From Rhizobium phaseoli (lineage in GTDB: Bacteria > Pseudomonadota > Alphaproteobacteria > Rhizobiales > Rhizobiaceae): a stretch of DNA of 64,000 bases. The notes below the pieces were generated by a model. The model did not search any database and had not been told where the DNA came from. It saw only the letters and a list, made by a program, of their open reading frames with translations. A program made the translations under genes and the position numbers. Of the stretch, positions 28,146 through 37,249 are shown piece by piece. Within the stretch, counting starts at the first letter, position 1. Every line of letters starts with the position of its first letter. Location: positions 558,001 to 622,000 of the forward strand of contig NZ_WUFT01000001.1 in assembly GCF_010668805.1 (NCBI RefSeq). Reading direction: 5' to 3'.

Positions 28146-28880
28146 ATGCAATCCGGTCTTTATGTTTCACTGTCGTCGCAGATGGCGCTCGAAAAGCGCC
28201 TGACCACCATCGCAGACAACATGGCGAACGTGAACACGACCGGCTTTCGCGCCACCGAGGTGAAGTTCGACGAGATGGTGGCGAACACCAAAAATAAGAC
28301 CAACACCAAGGTCGCCTTCGTTTCCCAGGGCAACGACTATCTCAACGAGGGAAATGGCGAACTGCAGCACACCGGCAACATGCTCGATTTCGCCATCAAA
28401 GGTGATGCCTGGTTCTCGCTCGATACGCCGGCCGGCCGGGTACTGACGAGGGACGGCCGCTTCACGCTCAAGGATACCGGCGAACTCGTGTCGATCCGCG
28501 GATATCCCGTTCTCGACGCCGGCGGCGCGCCCATCCAGCTCAACTCGAAGGGCGGCGAGCCGGCTGTCGGCACCGACGGCATCATCTACCAGGGCGACCG
28601 CCAGGTCGCCTCGCTCGGGCTGTTCGAGGCCGATGTCAGCAAGGGTTACCTACGCTACGAAAACAGCGGCATCATGACCACTGACCAGCCGCGCGCCGTC
28701 GTCGACCGCTTCAATGTCGGCGTCGAGCAGGGTTACCTCGAAAACTCCAACGTCAATGCCATGCGCGAGATCACCCAACTGATCGAAGTCAACCGCGCCT
28801 TCGAAAGCGTCTCGTCGCTGATGCGCGACAGCGAGGATTCCTTCAAGGAAGCCGTGCAGACGCTTGGGGGTAGCCGCTAA
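28146..28880 (+). CDS. flgF: Flagellar basal-body rod protein FlgF
   Basis: A 244-residue proximal-rod protein. It starts with ATG at 28146 (MQSGLYVSLSSQMALEKRL) behind TTGGAG. Typical rod-protein features are the N-terminal helix with IADNMANVNTTGFRA, the central domain (GDAWFSLDTPAGRVLTRDGR) and the C-terminal coil (YLENSNVNAMREITQLIEVN). It is the first gene of the plus-strand flagellar run, divergent from motA. A palindromic repeat begins at its stop codon. Confidence 0.94.
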   Translation: MQSGLYVSLSSQMALEKRLTTIADNMANVNTTGFRATEVKFDEMVANTKNKTNTKVAFVSQGNDYLNEGNGELQHTGNMLDFAIKGDAWFSLDTPAGRVLTRDGRFTLKDTGELVSIRGYPVLDAGGAPIQLNSKGGEPAVGTDGIIYQGDRQVASLGLFEADVSKGYLRYENSGIMTTDQPRAVVDRFNVGVEQGYLENSNVNAMREITQLIEVNRAFESVSSLMRDSEDSFKEAVQTLGGSR

Positions 28881-28970
28881 TGCATGTCGCCCAAAAGTGT
28901 GCAGCGGTTTTGGGCGACATGCATAAGAACAGAGACCGAAAATGCGTCGCATTTTCGGGTGGGATTGAAG
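28880..28970. repeat. RIME-like mosaic element with perfect palindromes
   Basis: Two stem-loops in tandem. The first has perfect 17-bp arms (28880-28896 and 28908-28924, ATGCATGTCGCCCAAAA and its complement) with an 11-nt loop; the second has perfect 10-bp arms (28936-28945 and 28949-28958). This is the best-preserved copy in the window. It starts at the last base of the flgF stop and ends next to the fliI start, so the flgF-fliI transcript carries both hairpins. Confidence 0.85.
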
Positions 28971-28971
28971 C

Positions 28972-30369
28972 ATGAGCACCACACTACTGTCCGAGGACAA
29001 TCTTTCCCCAAAACTGGCGCATCTGGCAGATCTCGCCGACCGATACGCATCGCCGGAGTTCGCGGTTGCCCATGGCGGTCGCGTGCAGACCATCGCCGCA
29101 GGCCACTACACGGTTCGCGGTCTCTCCCGCCATGTTCGCCTCGGTGAGTTCGTCGCCCATAAATCGGCGACCGGCGTCCATCTCGGTGAGGTTGTTCGCG
29201 TCGAGCCGGACCTGATTTACGTCTGCCCGATCGAACCCGGCGAGCCGATCGGCATCGACGATACGGTCATCCGCAAGGGTGCGTTCCGTATCTCACCGTC
29301 TGACAGCTGGTGCGGGCGCACCGTCAACTCGCTCTGCGAGCCGATCGACGGGCTGGGTCCGATCACCGAGGGCCTCGATCGCCGTTCGATCGCCAATACC
29401 GCGCCCCCCTCGATGACCCGCAAGCGTGTCCAGACCGGCTTCAAGACCGGCGTACGCGCGATCGACATCTTCTCGCCGCTCTGCCTCGGGCAACGTCTCG
29501 GCATCTTTGCCGGTTCCGGTGTCGGCAAGTCGACGCTTCTGTCCATGCTCGCCCGCGCCGACGCCTTCGACAAGGTCGTCATTGCGCTTGTCGGCGAACG
29601 CGGCCGCGAAGTGCGCGAATTCATCGAGGACACGCTCGGCAGCAATATGAAGAAGGCGATCGCCGTCGTTGCAACCAGCGACGAGAGCCCGATGCTGCGC
29701 AAGATGGCGCCACTGACGGCCGTCACCATCGCCGAACATTTCCGCGACAAGGGCGAGAATGTTCTCTTCATCGTCGACAGCGTCACGCGTTTCGCCCATG
29801 CGATCCGCGAGGTGGCGACTGCCTCCGGCGAGCCGCCGATCGCGCGCGGTTACCCGGCTTCCGTGTTCACCGAGCTGCCGCGCCTGTTGGAGCGCGCCGG
29901 TCCCGGCCCGGAGGGTGCCGGCACCATCACGGCGATCATCTCGATTCTCGTCGACGGCGACAACCACAACGACCCGATCGCCGATTCGACGCGCGGCATC
30001 CTCGACGGTCATATCGTCCTGCAGCGCAGCCTCGCCGAAGAAGGGCGTTACCCGCCGATCGATCCGCTTGCCTCGATTTCGCGTCTTGCCCGCAAGGCGT
30101 GGACGCCGGACCAGGAAAAGCTGGTCTCGCGGCTGAAGGTGCTGATCCATCGCTTCGAGGAAACGCGCGACCTGCGCCTGATCGGCGGTTACCGCCAGGG
30201 TGCCGATCCCGATCTCGATATGGCGGTCAAGCAGGTACCGATCATTTACGACGTCCTGAAACAGTCGCCGGGCGACCGCGACTCGGCCGATGCCTTCGCC
30301 GATCTCGCCGGCGCGCTCAAAGCTGCAGCCGGCATGGGCAATCAGGGCGCACCCATTCAGAGGAGATAG
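28972..30369 (+). CDS. fliI: Flagellum-specific ATPase FliI
   Basis: A 465-residue ATPase of the flagellar export apparatus, related to the F1 beta subunit. Walker A is GSGVGKST at 181-188, and the Walker B strand is NVLFIVDSVTRFAHA near 260. The N-terminal beta-barrel (residues 20-95) and a C-terminal helical domain are present. The ATG follows the RIME-like repeat directly, with GGGTGGGATTG as the ribosome site, so the repeat borders the leader. An unknown gene (30372) follows 2 nt later. Confidence 0.96.
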   Translation: MSTTLLSEDNLSPKLAHLADLADRYASPEFAVAHGGRVQTIAAGHYTVRGLSRHVRLGEFVAHKSATGVHLGEVVRVEPDLIYVCPIEPGEPIGIDDTVIRKGAFRISPSDSWCGRTVNSLCEPIDGLGPITEGLDRRSIANTAPPSMTRKRVQTGFKTGVRAIDIFSPLCLGQRLGIFAGSGVGKSTLLSMLARADAFDKVVIALVGERGREVREFIEDTLGSNMKKAIAVVATSDESPMLRKMAPLTAVTIAEHFRDKGENVLFIVDSVTRFAHAIREVATASGEPPIARGYPASVFTELPRLLERAGPGPEGAGTITAIISILVDGDNHNDPIADSTRGILDGHIVLQRSLAEEGRYPPIDPLASISRLARKAWTPDQEKLVSRLKVLIHRFEETRDLRLIGGYRQGADPDLDMAVKQVPIIYDVLKQSPGDRDSADAFADLAGALKAAAGMGNQGAPIQRR

Positions 30370-30371
30370 AC

Positions 30372-30914
30372 GTGGCTGAATTCGACGACGAACGCATCGC
30401 TTCCCTGAAGCAACGCCGGAAGACCGTCATCCTGGATCGGCTTCTGACCTTCACCGGCCTGGCGCTTGCCGGCGCTTCCGCCTTCTTTCCCTGGTATGTC
30501 TTCTTCAACGAAGATAAGTTCGGCATCAATGTTGCCGCCAGCGACAATTCGCGCGAACTGCCGGATTGGCCGGCCCGCAACGTCTTCAGCGTCTCGCCGC
30601 TTGCCATGGTCAACAAGAACGAGCCGGACAAGAAGGCCCCGCCGATCGATCCGCTGACGACGGCAACGGTCTCCGACCTCGGCAAGGAGCGCAATGGCGG
30701 CCCCATACTCGAGGATCAGCCTTTCCCCGGCAAGTCTTCCTTCCGCCTGCTGCACGTTTCCAACGGCCGGGCGCTGATCGAGGATCCCTCGGGCATGTAT
30801 GTGGTGCGCATCGGTTCGATCCTGCCCGACGAGAGCCGCCTAGCGACACTCGAGCAGCGCGACGGCAAATGGGTGATCGTTACCTCCAAGGGCGATACTT
30901 ACCAGAACAATTGA
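30372..30914 (+). CDS. Unknown membrane protein of the flagellar cluster
   Basis: A 180-residue protein starting with GTG at 30372, 2 nt after fliI, behind AGGAGA. Residues 22-44 form one hydrophobic helix (RLLTFTGLALAGASAFFPWY), so it has a short basic cytoplasmic start (ERIASLKQRRK) and a periplasmic bulk. The last 70 residues (FRLLHVSNGRALIEDPSGM, then YVVRIGSILPDESRLATLE) look like a small beta domain. I do not recognise the family. It is the last gene before a terminator in the flgF-fliI unit. A role in flagellar assembly or in supporting FliI is inferred from position only. Confidence 0.75.
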   Translation: MAEFDDERIASLKQRRKTVILDRLLTFTGLALAGASAFFPWYVFFNEDKFGINVAASDNSRELPDWPARNVFSVSPLAMVNKNEPDKKAPPIDPLTTATVSDLGKERNGGPILEDQPFPGKSSFRLLHVSNGRALIEDPSGMYVVRIGSILPDESRLATLEQRDGKWVIVTSKGDTYQNN

Positions 30915-30941
30915 ACCAGTCGGCCAAATCGGAAAGCAACA

Positions 30942-30979
30942 GGGGCTCCACCGCGAACCGGCCGGAGCCCCGCTCTTTT
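30942..30979 (+). terminator. Terminator after the flgF-fliI unit
   Basis: GGGGCTCC (30942-30949) pairs with GGAGCCCC (30964-30971) across a 14-nt loop and is followed by GCTCTTTT. A separate promoter for flgB follows 53 nt later. Confidence 0.65.
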
Positions 30980-31031
30980 GAGCGTGCGCTGCCCGAAAAG
31001 CGCCTTGAAACCTGAATTCCCGTAAGTCCCA

Positions 31032-31052
31032 CGCAAGATTACCGCACTAGGT
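31032..31052 (+). promoter_or_regulatory. Candidate promoter of the flgB operon (CGCAAG box)
   Basis: CCCACGCAAG ends at 31037, then nine bases and CTAGGT. It lies 27 nt before the flgB start and after the previous terminator. The CTAGGT box resembles CTAGTT at the FliH-like gene with the same spacing. Confidence 0.5.
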
Positions 31053-31078
31053 TCGGGACAGTAAAAACGGAGAGTCTC

Positions 31079-31471
31079 ATGCAACCGATCCAACTTTTCG
31101 ACTTGGCTTCGCGACAGGCGGAATGGCTGACGATCCGTCAGCAGGTTGTTGCCGGCAACATCGCGAATGCCAACACCCCGAAGTTCCGCGCCAAGGACGT
31201 CACGCCCTTCGACGCCGTGCTTGATAAGTCCGACATCACCATGGCGCGCACCAATCCGGCCCATCTCAGCGGCAATGATTTCAGCGCCAGCGGCGATATC
31301 GACGTCAAGGACGCCACGCTCGACCAGGAAATCGGCGTCCAGGAATCCGGCAATACGGTCGGTGTGGCCGAGGAGCTCTCCAAGTCGGGCGATATCAAGC
31401 GCCAGTACGATCTGAACACCTCGCTGGTCAGTTCCTTCAACCGCATGATGTTGATGACCGTCAGGAAGTAA
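31079..31471 (+). CDS. flgB: Flagellar basal-body rod protein FlgB
   Basis: A 130-residue proximal-rod subunit. It begins with [20 protein letters not shown] and carries the rod-family segment [19 protein letters not shown], with a C-terminal coil ending [11 protein letters not shown]. It is the first gene of the flgB-flgC-fliE-flgG-flgA-flgI-motE-flgH-fliL-fliP operon and lies 5 nt before flgC. Confidence 0.94.
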   Translation: MQPIQLFDLASRQAEWLTIRQQVVAGNIANANTPKFRAKDVTPFDAVLDKSDITMARTNPAHLSGNDFSASGDIDVKDATLDQEIGVQESGNTVGVAEELSKSGDIKRQYDLNTSLVSSFNRMMLMTVRK

Positions 31472-31476
31472 AAATC

Positions 31477-31893
31477 ATGGATCCGCTTTCAGCAGCAATG
31501 AAAATCGCCGGTTCCGGGCTCGAGGCGCAGTCGACGCGCCTGCGCATCGTTTCGGAAAACATCGCCAACGCCCGCTCGACCGGCGACACGCCCGGAGCCG
31601 ACCCCTATCGCCGCAAGACGATCACCTTCGGCCAGCAGATGGATCGCGCCAGCGGCGTCGAGACGGTCGATGTCAAGAAGGTCGGCGTCGACGAAGGCGA
31701 CTTCAGCACCGAATTCGACCCCAGCAATCCGGCTGCGGATCAGAAGGGTGTCGTCAAGCTGCCGAACGTCAACATCCTCGTCGAGATGGCCGACATGCGC
31801 GAAGCCAACCGCTCGTATGACGCCAATCTGCAGACCATCAAGCAGACCCGCGATCTCATCTCCTCCACGATCGACCTCCTGAAGAGCCAATAA
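31477..31893 (+). CDS. flgC: Flagellar basal-body rod protein FlgC
   Basis: A 138-residue proximal-rod subunit. The rod-family N-terminus ([20 protein letters not shown]) and the C-terminal coil ([19 protein letters not shown]) are both visible. It lies 2 nt before fliE. Confidence 0.95.
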   Translation: MDPLSAAMKIAGSGLEAQSTRLRIVSENIANARSTGDTPGADPYRRKTITFGQQMDRASGVETVDVKKVGVDEGDFSTEFDPSNPAADQKGVVKLPNVNILVEMADMREANRSYDANLQTIKQTRDLISSTIDLLKSQ

Positions 31894-31895
31894 TA

Positions 31896-32237
31896 ATGAT
31901 CAGCAGCGTCCAGAATGTCAGCAACCTTTCCATGACCCGAGCGCTCGGCGCCGTCGACACCGAAAATTCCGCCTCGTCGTCTGCCGCCACCATGCCGCGC
32001 ACCGCAGGTGCGGCCAACGGCATGAGCTTTGCCTCCGTCATGGGCAACATGGCGACCGACGCGGTCACCAGCCTGAAGGGTGCGGAAAGCATGTCCTTCG
32101 CCGGCATCAAGGGCACGGCGACGACGCGTGAAGTCGTCGATTCCATGCTCCAGGCCGAGCAGACGCTGCAGACCGCCATCGCCATCCGCGACAAGGTCGT
32201 CTCGGCCTTTCTCGAAGTCACCAAGATGCAGATGTAA
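31896..32237 (+). CDS. fliE: Flagellar hook-basal body protein FliE
   Basis: A 113-residue protein that joins the MS ring to the rod. The C-terminal 75 residues match FliE (SFASVMGNMATDAVTSLKG, then VVDSMLQAEQTLQTAIAIR and a VSAFLEVTKMQM end). The N-terminal 35 residues are Ser/Ala-rich. It lies between flgC and flgG in the rod operon. Confidence 0.94.
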   Translation: MISSVQNVSNLSMTRALGAVDTENSASSSAATMPRTAGAANGMSFASVMGNMATDAVTSLKGAESMSFAGIKGTATTREVVDSMLQAEQTLQTAIAIRDKVVSAFLEVTKMQM

Positions 32238-32256
32238 CTGATTTGAGGACGAACAC

Positions 32257-33045
32257 ATGAGAGCGCTCGCCATCGCAGCAACGGGCATGGATGCCCAGCA
32301 GACCAATCTGGAAGTCATCGCGAACAATATTGCCAACATCAATACGACGGGTTTCAAGCGCGCTCGCGCCGAATTCTCCGATCTTCTCTACCAGACCGAA
32401 CGCGCCAAGGGTGTCGCCAACCGCGCCAACCAGGCCGTCGTCCCGGAAGGCGCCAATATCGGCCTCGGCGTCCAGACCTCGGCAGTGCGCAATCTGCATC
32501 TCCAAGGCGAACTGACCCAGACCGGCAACGACCTCGACGTGGCGCTGATCGGCAAGGGCTTCTTTCAGATCCAGTCGACCGACGGTACGACGCTCTACAG
32601 CCGTGCCGGCGCCTTTAACAAGAACGAGCAGGGTCAGCTCGTCACCATCGACGGCTACGAGGTCCTTCCCGGCATCACCATTCCGACGGGCTCGACCGAG
32701 CTGACGATCAGCCGCTCCGGCCAGGTTTCGGCCAAGCTGCCCGGCGCGACCACCGCGACCACGCTTGGCCAGTTGACGCTTGCCGATTTCGTCAATGAGG
32801 CCGGCCTCCAGCCGATCGGCGACAATCTCTTCCAGGAAACGGCTGCCTCCGGCGAAGCCGTCGTCGGCAATCCCGACGAGGAGGGTTTCGCCTACATGAA
32901 GCAGGGTTATCTGGAATCCTCGAACGTCGACCCGGTGAAGGAAATCACCGAGCTGATCTCGGCCCAGCGCGCTTACGAAATGAATTCCAAGGTCATCACC
33001 ACCGCTGACGAAATGGCCACCGTCGTCAGCAAGAACCTGAAGTAG
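32257..33045 (+). CDS. flgG: Flagellar distal-rod protein FlgG
   Basis: A 262-residue distal-rod subunit. The N-terminus carries the rod-family [20 protein letters not shown]; the middle has [19 protein letters not shown]; the C-terminus is [20 protein letters not shown]. It follows GAGGACGAAC and lies 17 nt before flgA. Length and ends match the family. Confidence 0.97.
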   Translation: MRALAIAATGMDAQQTNLEVIANNIANINTTGFKRARAEFSDLLYQTERAKGVANRANQAVVPEGANIGLGVQTSAVRNLHLQGELTQTGNDLDVALIGKGFFQIQSTDGTTLYSRAGAFNKNEQGQLVTIDGYEVLPGITIPTGSTELTISRSGQVSAKLPGATTATTLGQLTLADFVNEAGLQPIGDNLFQETAASGEAVVGNPDEEGFAYMKQGYLESSNVDPVKEITELISAQRAYEMNSKVITTADEMATVVSKNLK

Positions 33046-33061
33046 AGGGAAGGGCCGAAAC

Positions 33062-33544
33062 ATGATGTTTTGCCGGGCAGGACACATCTCAGGATGGGTG
33101 GCGGCAGCCACGATCGCAGTCGCGGGCATTTTCTTGCCCGCGGACGCGGGTGCCGGCATGGGTTATGCCGTCGTCCCGACGACGATCATCTACCCCGGCG
33201 ACACACTGTCGGCGAGCCAGCTTCAGGAGGTCGAGGTCACCAACCCCAATCTCGCCGGAGATTTTGCCAAATCCATTTCCCAGGTCGAAGGCCTGGTCTC
33301 CAAGCGCACGCTGTTGCCGGGCCGGACGATTTCGGTTTCGGCTCTGCGCGAAGCCTACACGGTGACTCGCGGATCTTCGATCCGCCTGGTTTTTTCGCTC
33401 GGCCCGATGACGATCTCGGCTGCCGGCTCGCCGCTCGAAGACGGCTCAACCGGGCAGGTCGTGCGCGCACGCAATATGGATTCCGGCGTTATCGTCAGCG
33501 GCACGGTGCTTGCGGACGGCACGGTCCATGTGAGGGCAAAATGA
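33062..33544 (+). CDS. flgA: Flagellar P-ring chaperone FlgA
   Basis: A 160-residue periplasmic chaperone for P-ring assembly. The first 32 residues are a signal peptide (WVAAATIAVAGIFLPADAGA). The SAF-type domain follows (LLPGRTISVSALREAYTVTRGS), with the family's pattern of a later VVRARNMDSGVIVSGTV. It is followed by flgI with a four-base overlap (ATGA). GTG/ATG choices near the start make the first residue uncertain by one codon (MM). Confidence 0.93.
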   Translation: MMFCRAGHISGWVAAATIAVAGIFLPADAGAGMGYAVVPTTIIYPGDTLSASQLQEVEVTNPNLAGDFAKSISQVEGLVSKRTLLPGRTISVSALREAYTVTRGSSIRLVFSLGPMTISAAGSPLEDGSTGQVVRARNMDSGVIVSGTVLADGTVHVRAK

Positions 33545-34662
33545 AATTGTTCTTCCGTCTCTTGACCCTTGTCGCGGTCCTCGCCATGAGCCTGGCCGAC
33601 GTCGCGCCCGCCTGGGCGCTGACCTCCCGCATCAAGGATATCGCTTCGCTTCAGGCCGGCCGCGACAATCAGCTGATCGGTTATGGCCTGATCGTCGGCT
33701 TGCAGGGAACCGGGGACGGCTTCCGCGCCTCGCCTTTCACCGAGCAGTCGATGCGGGCGATGCTGCAGAATCTCGGCATCTCGACCCAAGGCGGCCAGTC
33801 CAACGCCAAGAACACCGCGGCCGTCATGGTCACCGCCAACCTGCCGCCCTTCGCAAGCCCGGGCAGCCGCATCGACGTGACGGTGAGCTCGCTCGGCGAC
33901 GCAACGTCGCTGCGCGGCGGCACACTCGTCATGACCTCGCTTTCCGGCGCCGACGGCCAGATCTACGCCGTCGCGCAGGGCGCTGCCATCGTCACCGGCT
34001 TCCAGGCCCAGGGCCAGGCCGCGACCGTGACTGAAGGCGTCACCACCGCCGGCCGCGTGCCGGGCGGCGCCATCATCGAACGCGAACTTCCGTCCCGCTT
34101 CAAGGATTCGGTCAATCTCGTCCTGCAGCTGCGCAACCCCGACTTCTCGACGGCAATCCGCATCGCCGACATCGTCAACGGTTATGCCTCGGCACGCTTC
34201 GGCGGCCCGGTCGCCGAAGCCAAGGATTCGCAGGAAGTGGTGATCCAGAAGCCGCGCACGGCCGATCTCACCCGGCTGATGGCCGACCTCGAAAATCTCA
34301 TCGTCGAAACTGATACGCCGGCCAAGGTGGTCATCAACGAGCGCACCGGAACGATCGTCATCGGCTCGGACGTCCGCGTTTCGCCGGTTGCCGTCAGCTA
34401 CGGCACACTGACGGTTCAGGTTACCGAGACGCCGCAGATCATCCAGCCCGAACCCTTCTCGCAGGGCCGGACCGCCGTCCAGCCGCAGACCGATATCGCG
34501 GCTGAGCAGACCGGCGGGCGCGTTGCCATCATCGACGGTCCCGACCTCAGGACCCTCGTCGCCGGTCTCAACAATATCGGCGTGAAACCGGATGGCATCA
34601 TCGCCATTCTCCAGGGCATCAAGTCGGCAGGCGCCCTGCAGGCGGAGCTTGTGCTGCAATGA
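33541..34662 (+). CDS. flgI: Flagellar P-ring protein FlgI
   Basis: A 373-residue P-ring subunit in the peptidoglycan layer. The start at 33541 (MKLFFRLLTL) gives a clear signal peptide ending near 28 (AWALTSRIKDI), followed by the hallmark DNQLIGYGLIVGLQGTGDG. The C-terminal region ends LNNIGVKPDGIIAILQGIKS. The same frame is open further upstream inside flgA, but that part is a codon-bias shadow. The start overlaps the flgA stop and the stop overlaps motE. Confidence 0.96.
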   Translation: MKLFFRLLTLVAVLAMSLADVAPAWALTSRIKDIASLQAGRDNQLIGYGLIVGLQGTGDGFRASPFTEQSMRAMLQNLGISTQGGQSNAKNTAAVMVTANLPPFASPGSRIDVTVSSLGDATSLRGGTLVMTSLSGADGQIYAVAQGAAIVTGFQAQGQAATVTEGVTTAGRVPGGAIIERELPSRFKDSVNLVLQLRNPDFSTAIRIADIVNGYASARFGGPVAEAKDSQEVVIQKPRTADLTRLMADLENLIVETDTPAKVVINERTGTIVIGSDVRVSPVAVSYGTLTVQVTETPQIIQPEPFSQGRTAVQPQTDIAAEQTGGRVAIIDGPDLRTLVAGLNNIGVKPDGIIAILQGIKSAGALQAELVLQ

Positions 34663-35201
34663 TAAAGATCATCAACTCTGACATGACGGTCCTGCAATTG
34701 CTGCGCCGGCTGGCGCTGCCGGCAGCAGGCCTCGTCCTTCTGTCGATCCCGGGCGCCTTCGCGCAGGAGCATGCGCCGGCGGGAGACATCATCTCCCAGG
34801 ACGAGGTCAAGCAGTTCTGCACCAACATCGCCGACCCCGCCCGCGACCAGCGTTACCTCCTGCAGAAGCAGGAGCTGGAAAAGCTTCGCGCCGACATCGA
34901 CGCCCGCATGGCGGAAATGGACAAGCGCAAGGCCGAATACCAGGACTGGCTGAAGCGGCGCGACGATTTCCTGAAGCAGGCGGAAGCCGGCCTCACCGAG
35001 ATCTACAAGAAGATGAAGCCGGATGTGGCCGCACTCCAGCTGCAGGATATGAAGATCGAGGTGGCCTCCGCCGTGATCATGCGGCTCGGACCGCGTCAGT
35101 CGAGCCTCATCCTCAACGAGATGGACGCGAAGAAGGCCGCGGCCATCGCCAGCGTCATCGCCAGTGCGTCCGATCCCAATACGTCGAAGGATCCTTCATG
35201 A
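34659..35201 (+). CDS. motE: MotE, periplasmic chaperone for MotC (MgtE_N-like)
   Basis: A 180-residue periplasmic protein. The signal peptide covers about residues 1-36 (LPAAGLVLLSIPGAFAQE). Residues 60-115 are a coiled coil (LLQKQELEKLRADIDARMA), and residues 120-170 match the small MgtE_N-like fold (ASAVIMRLGPRQSSLILNEM). In Sinorhizobium meliloti the gene at this position, between flgI and flgH, is MotE, which helps MotC fold and stay stable. The start overlaps the flgI stop (ATGA) and the stop overlaps flgH. Confidence 0.82.
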   Translation: MIKIINSDMTVLQLLRRLALPAAGLVLLSIPGAFAQEHAPAGDIISQDEVKQFCTNIADPARDQRYLLQKQELEKLRADIDARMAEMDKRKAEYQDWLKRRDDFLKQAEAGLTEIYKKMKPDVAALQLQDMKIEVASAVIMRLGPRQSSLILNEMDAKKAAAIASVIASASDPNTSKDPS

Positions 35202-35914
35202 ATATGCGTCTCCCGGCCGCGATTGCCGCCCTCGCACTCCTTGCGGGTTGCCAGTCTCCGACGGCAGTCAGCGAAATCGGCCGTGCGCCTGCCATGAGCC
35301 CGATCGGCAGCGGCCTTGCCTACGGCCAGACGCCGCAGATGGCGCTTTATCCGAAGCAGCCGCGCGCTGTGGCGCAGGGTTATTCGCTGTGGAGCGATTC
35401 GCAGGCGGCGCTCTTCAAGGATGCGCGCGCGCTCAACGTCGGCGACATCCTGACCGTCGACATTCAGATCAACGACAAGGGCTCTTTCGACAACGAGACC
35501 AACCGCAGCCGCAAGAATTCGAGCGGCATGAACTGGGACGTCAACGCCCAGATCTTCGGCTGGACGCCTGAGTCCAAGACCGACCTGACCTATGGCTCCG
35601 ACACCAGCACCGACGGCAAGGGCAAGATCGAGCGCACCGACAAGCTGACGCTTCTGGTCGCCGCCGTCGTCACCGGCATTCTCGAAAACGGCAACCTCGT
35701 GATATCGGGCTCGCAGGAAGTCCGATTGAACCAGGAACTGCGTATCCTGAACGTCGCCGGTATCGTTCGTCCGCAGGACGTCAATGCCGAAAACCAGATC
35801 TCCTACGACAAGATCGCCGAAGCCCGCATCTCCTACGGTGGCCGCGGCCGTCTGATGGAAGTGCAGCAGCCTCCGCGCGGCCAGCAGGCCGTCGATCTTT
35901 TCTCGCCGCTTTGA
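35198..35914 (+). CDS. flgH: Flagellar L-ring lipoprotein FlgH
   Basis: A 238-residue outer-membrane ring subunit. A lipoprotein signal ends in LLAGC with the lipid-carrying Cys at residue 18. The family's ADALNVGDILTV-type segment (ALNVGDILTVDIQINDKG) and the C-terminal RGRLMEVQQPPRGQQAVDLF are clear. It overlaps motE by four bases and precedes fliL by 12 nt. Confidence 0.96.
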   Translation: MNMRLPAAIAALALLAGCQSPTAVSEIGRAPAMSPIGSGLAYGQTPQMALYPKQPRAVAQGYSLWSDSQAALFKDARALNVGDILTVDIQINDKGSFDNETNRSRKNSSGMNWDVNAQIFGWTPESKTDLTYGSDTSTDGKGKIERTDKLTLLVAAVVTGILENGNLVISGSQEVRLNQELRILNVAGIVRPQDVNAENQISYDKIAEARISYGGRGRLMEVQQPPRGQQAVDLFSPL

Positions 35915-35926
35915 GGCTGAACGACG

Positions 35927-36433
35927 ATGGCAGAGCCAGACGCAAGCGCAGATCAATCAAAGAAGAAATCCGGCGCGCTGATGACGATCATCGGCGTTGC
36001 TGTCCTGACGCTGCTCGGCGCCGTCGGCGGCTGGGCGGTCGGCACGATCGTCGCGCCCAACATCAAGGGCGCCAAGGAGGCCGAGCAGGCCAAGGACGCC
36101 GAAGCTAAGAAAAAGGGCGAGGAAGGCCTGGCCCACATCTCGACGGAGGCCAACAACGTCGTCCAGCTCGAGCCGATCACCTCCAATCTGGCTTACCCCT
36201 CCGAAAACTGGGTCCGACTCGAGGTCGCGCTGCTCTTCAACGGGCCGCCGGATGTCAAGGTTTCCGAGGATATTCATCAGGATATCCTCGCATATATCAG
36301 GACCGTTTCCCTGCAGCAGATCGAGGGGCCGCGGGGCTTTCAATATCTCAAGGATGACATACAGGAACGTGTTGACCTTCGCTCGCAAGGGCGCGTATCG
36401 AAGGTCATGTTCAGGACCTTTGTCATCGAATGA
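35927..36433 (+). CDS. fliL: Flagellar basal body-associated protein FliL
   Basis: A 168-residue single-pass inner-membrane protein that sits around the stators. The helix is at 17-40 (ALMTIIGVAVLTLLGAVGGW), after a short charged cytoplasmic start. A Lys/Glu/Ala-rich linker follows, then a periplasmic domain ending VDLRSQGRVSKVMFRTFVIE. Its stop overlaps fliP (ATGA). Confidence 0.92.
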   Translation: MAEPDASADQSKKKSGALMTIIGVAVLTLLGAVGGWAVGTIVAPNIKGAKEAEQAKDAEAKKKGEEGLAHISTEANNVVQLEPITSNLAYPSENWVRLEVALLFNGPPDVKVSEDIHQDILAYIRTVSLQQIEGPRGFQYLKDDIQERVDLRSQGRVSKVMFRTFVIE

Positions 36434-37167
36434 TTCGTCTCATAGTTTTCCTTGCCGCCATGATAGCGGTACCGGAACTGGCGGTGGCACAGCAGCTGCC
36501 GACTAACCTGTTGAACGTGCCGGTCGATGGCTCGGTCGCCGCCTGGATCATCCGCACCTTCGGCCTGCTGACCATTCTTTCGGTCGCGCCGGGCATCCTG
36601 ATCATGGTGACGAGCTTCCCGCGCTTCATCATCGCCTTCTCGATCCTGCGCTCGGGCATGGGGCTCTCCTCGACCCCCTCCAACATGATCCTTCTGTCGC
36701 TGTCGCTGTTCATGACCTTCTACGTCATGTCGCCGACCTTCGATCAGGCCTGGCAGAACGGCGTGCAGCCGCTGCTTGCCAATCAGATCAATGAGACCGA
36801 GGCGGTCCAGCGGATCGCCGAACCGTTCCGCACCTTCATGTCGGCCAATACCCGCGAAAAGGATCTGGCGCTCTTCGTCGATCTGGCGCGTGAGCGCGGA
36901 CAGAATATTCAGACAACCGACCCGATCGACTACCGCGTTCTGATCCCGGCCTTCATGATTTCCGAGATTCGCCGCGGCTTCGAGATCGGCTTCCTCGTCG
37001 TCCTGCCGTTCCTCGTCATCGACCTGATCGTCGCCACCATCACCATGGCGATGGGCATGATGATGCTGCCGCCGACCTCGATCTCGCTGCCGTTCAAAAT
37101 TCTCTTCTTCGTGCTGATCGACGGCTGGAACCTGCTTGTCGGCAGCCTGGTGCGCTCATTCAACTGA
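36430..37167 (+). CDS. fliP: Flagellar export-gate protein FliP
   Basis: A 245-residue component of the FliPQR export gate. It has a signal peptide (residues 1-22) and the family signature FPRFIIAFSILRSGMGLSST. Four hydrophobic segments follow. It ends the flgB operon before a two-way terminator. fliQ and fliR lie apart at 55832 and 58272, and no fliO is seen in the window. Confidence 0.97.
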   Translation: MIRLIVFLAAMIAVPELAVAQQLPTNLLNVPVDGSVAAWIIRTFGLLTILSVAPGILIMVTSFPRFIIAFSILRSGMGLSSTPSNMILLSLSLFMTFYVMSPTFDQAWQNGVQPLLANQINETEAVQRIAEPFRTFMSANTREKDLALFVDLARERGQNIQTTDPIDYRVLIPAFMISEIRRGFEIGFLVVLPFLVIDLIVATITMAMGMMMLPPTSISLPFKILFFVLIDGWNLLVGSLVRSFN

Positions 37168-37202
37168 GCGGCTGCTGCCCCTGCCTTTTCCCAAAACGTG
37201 AA

Positions 37203-37232
37203 AACCCGCCGGATCGCTCCGGCGGGGTTTTT
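37203..37232. terminator. Bidirectional terminator between fliP and the GT41 gene
   Basis: AACCCGCCGGA, TCGC loop and TCCGGCGGGGTTTTT form a strong stem with a T-tail on the plus strand and an A-run before it that works as a T-tail on the minus strand. It lies between two convergent genes. Confidence 0.88.
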
Positions 37233-37249
37233 CATGGCAGTTATGAGCC

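Noticed and set aside
28880-28970. Possible attachment site or rho-independent terminator
   Set aside because: There is no T-tail, and related copies at five other places show it is a dispersed repeat.
33070-33540. Upstream extension of the flgI frame through flgA
   Set aside because: flgA is clear in the other frame, and flgI has a good signal peptide beginning at 33541.
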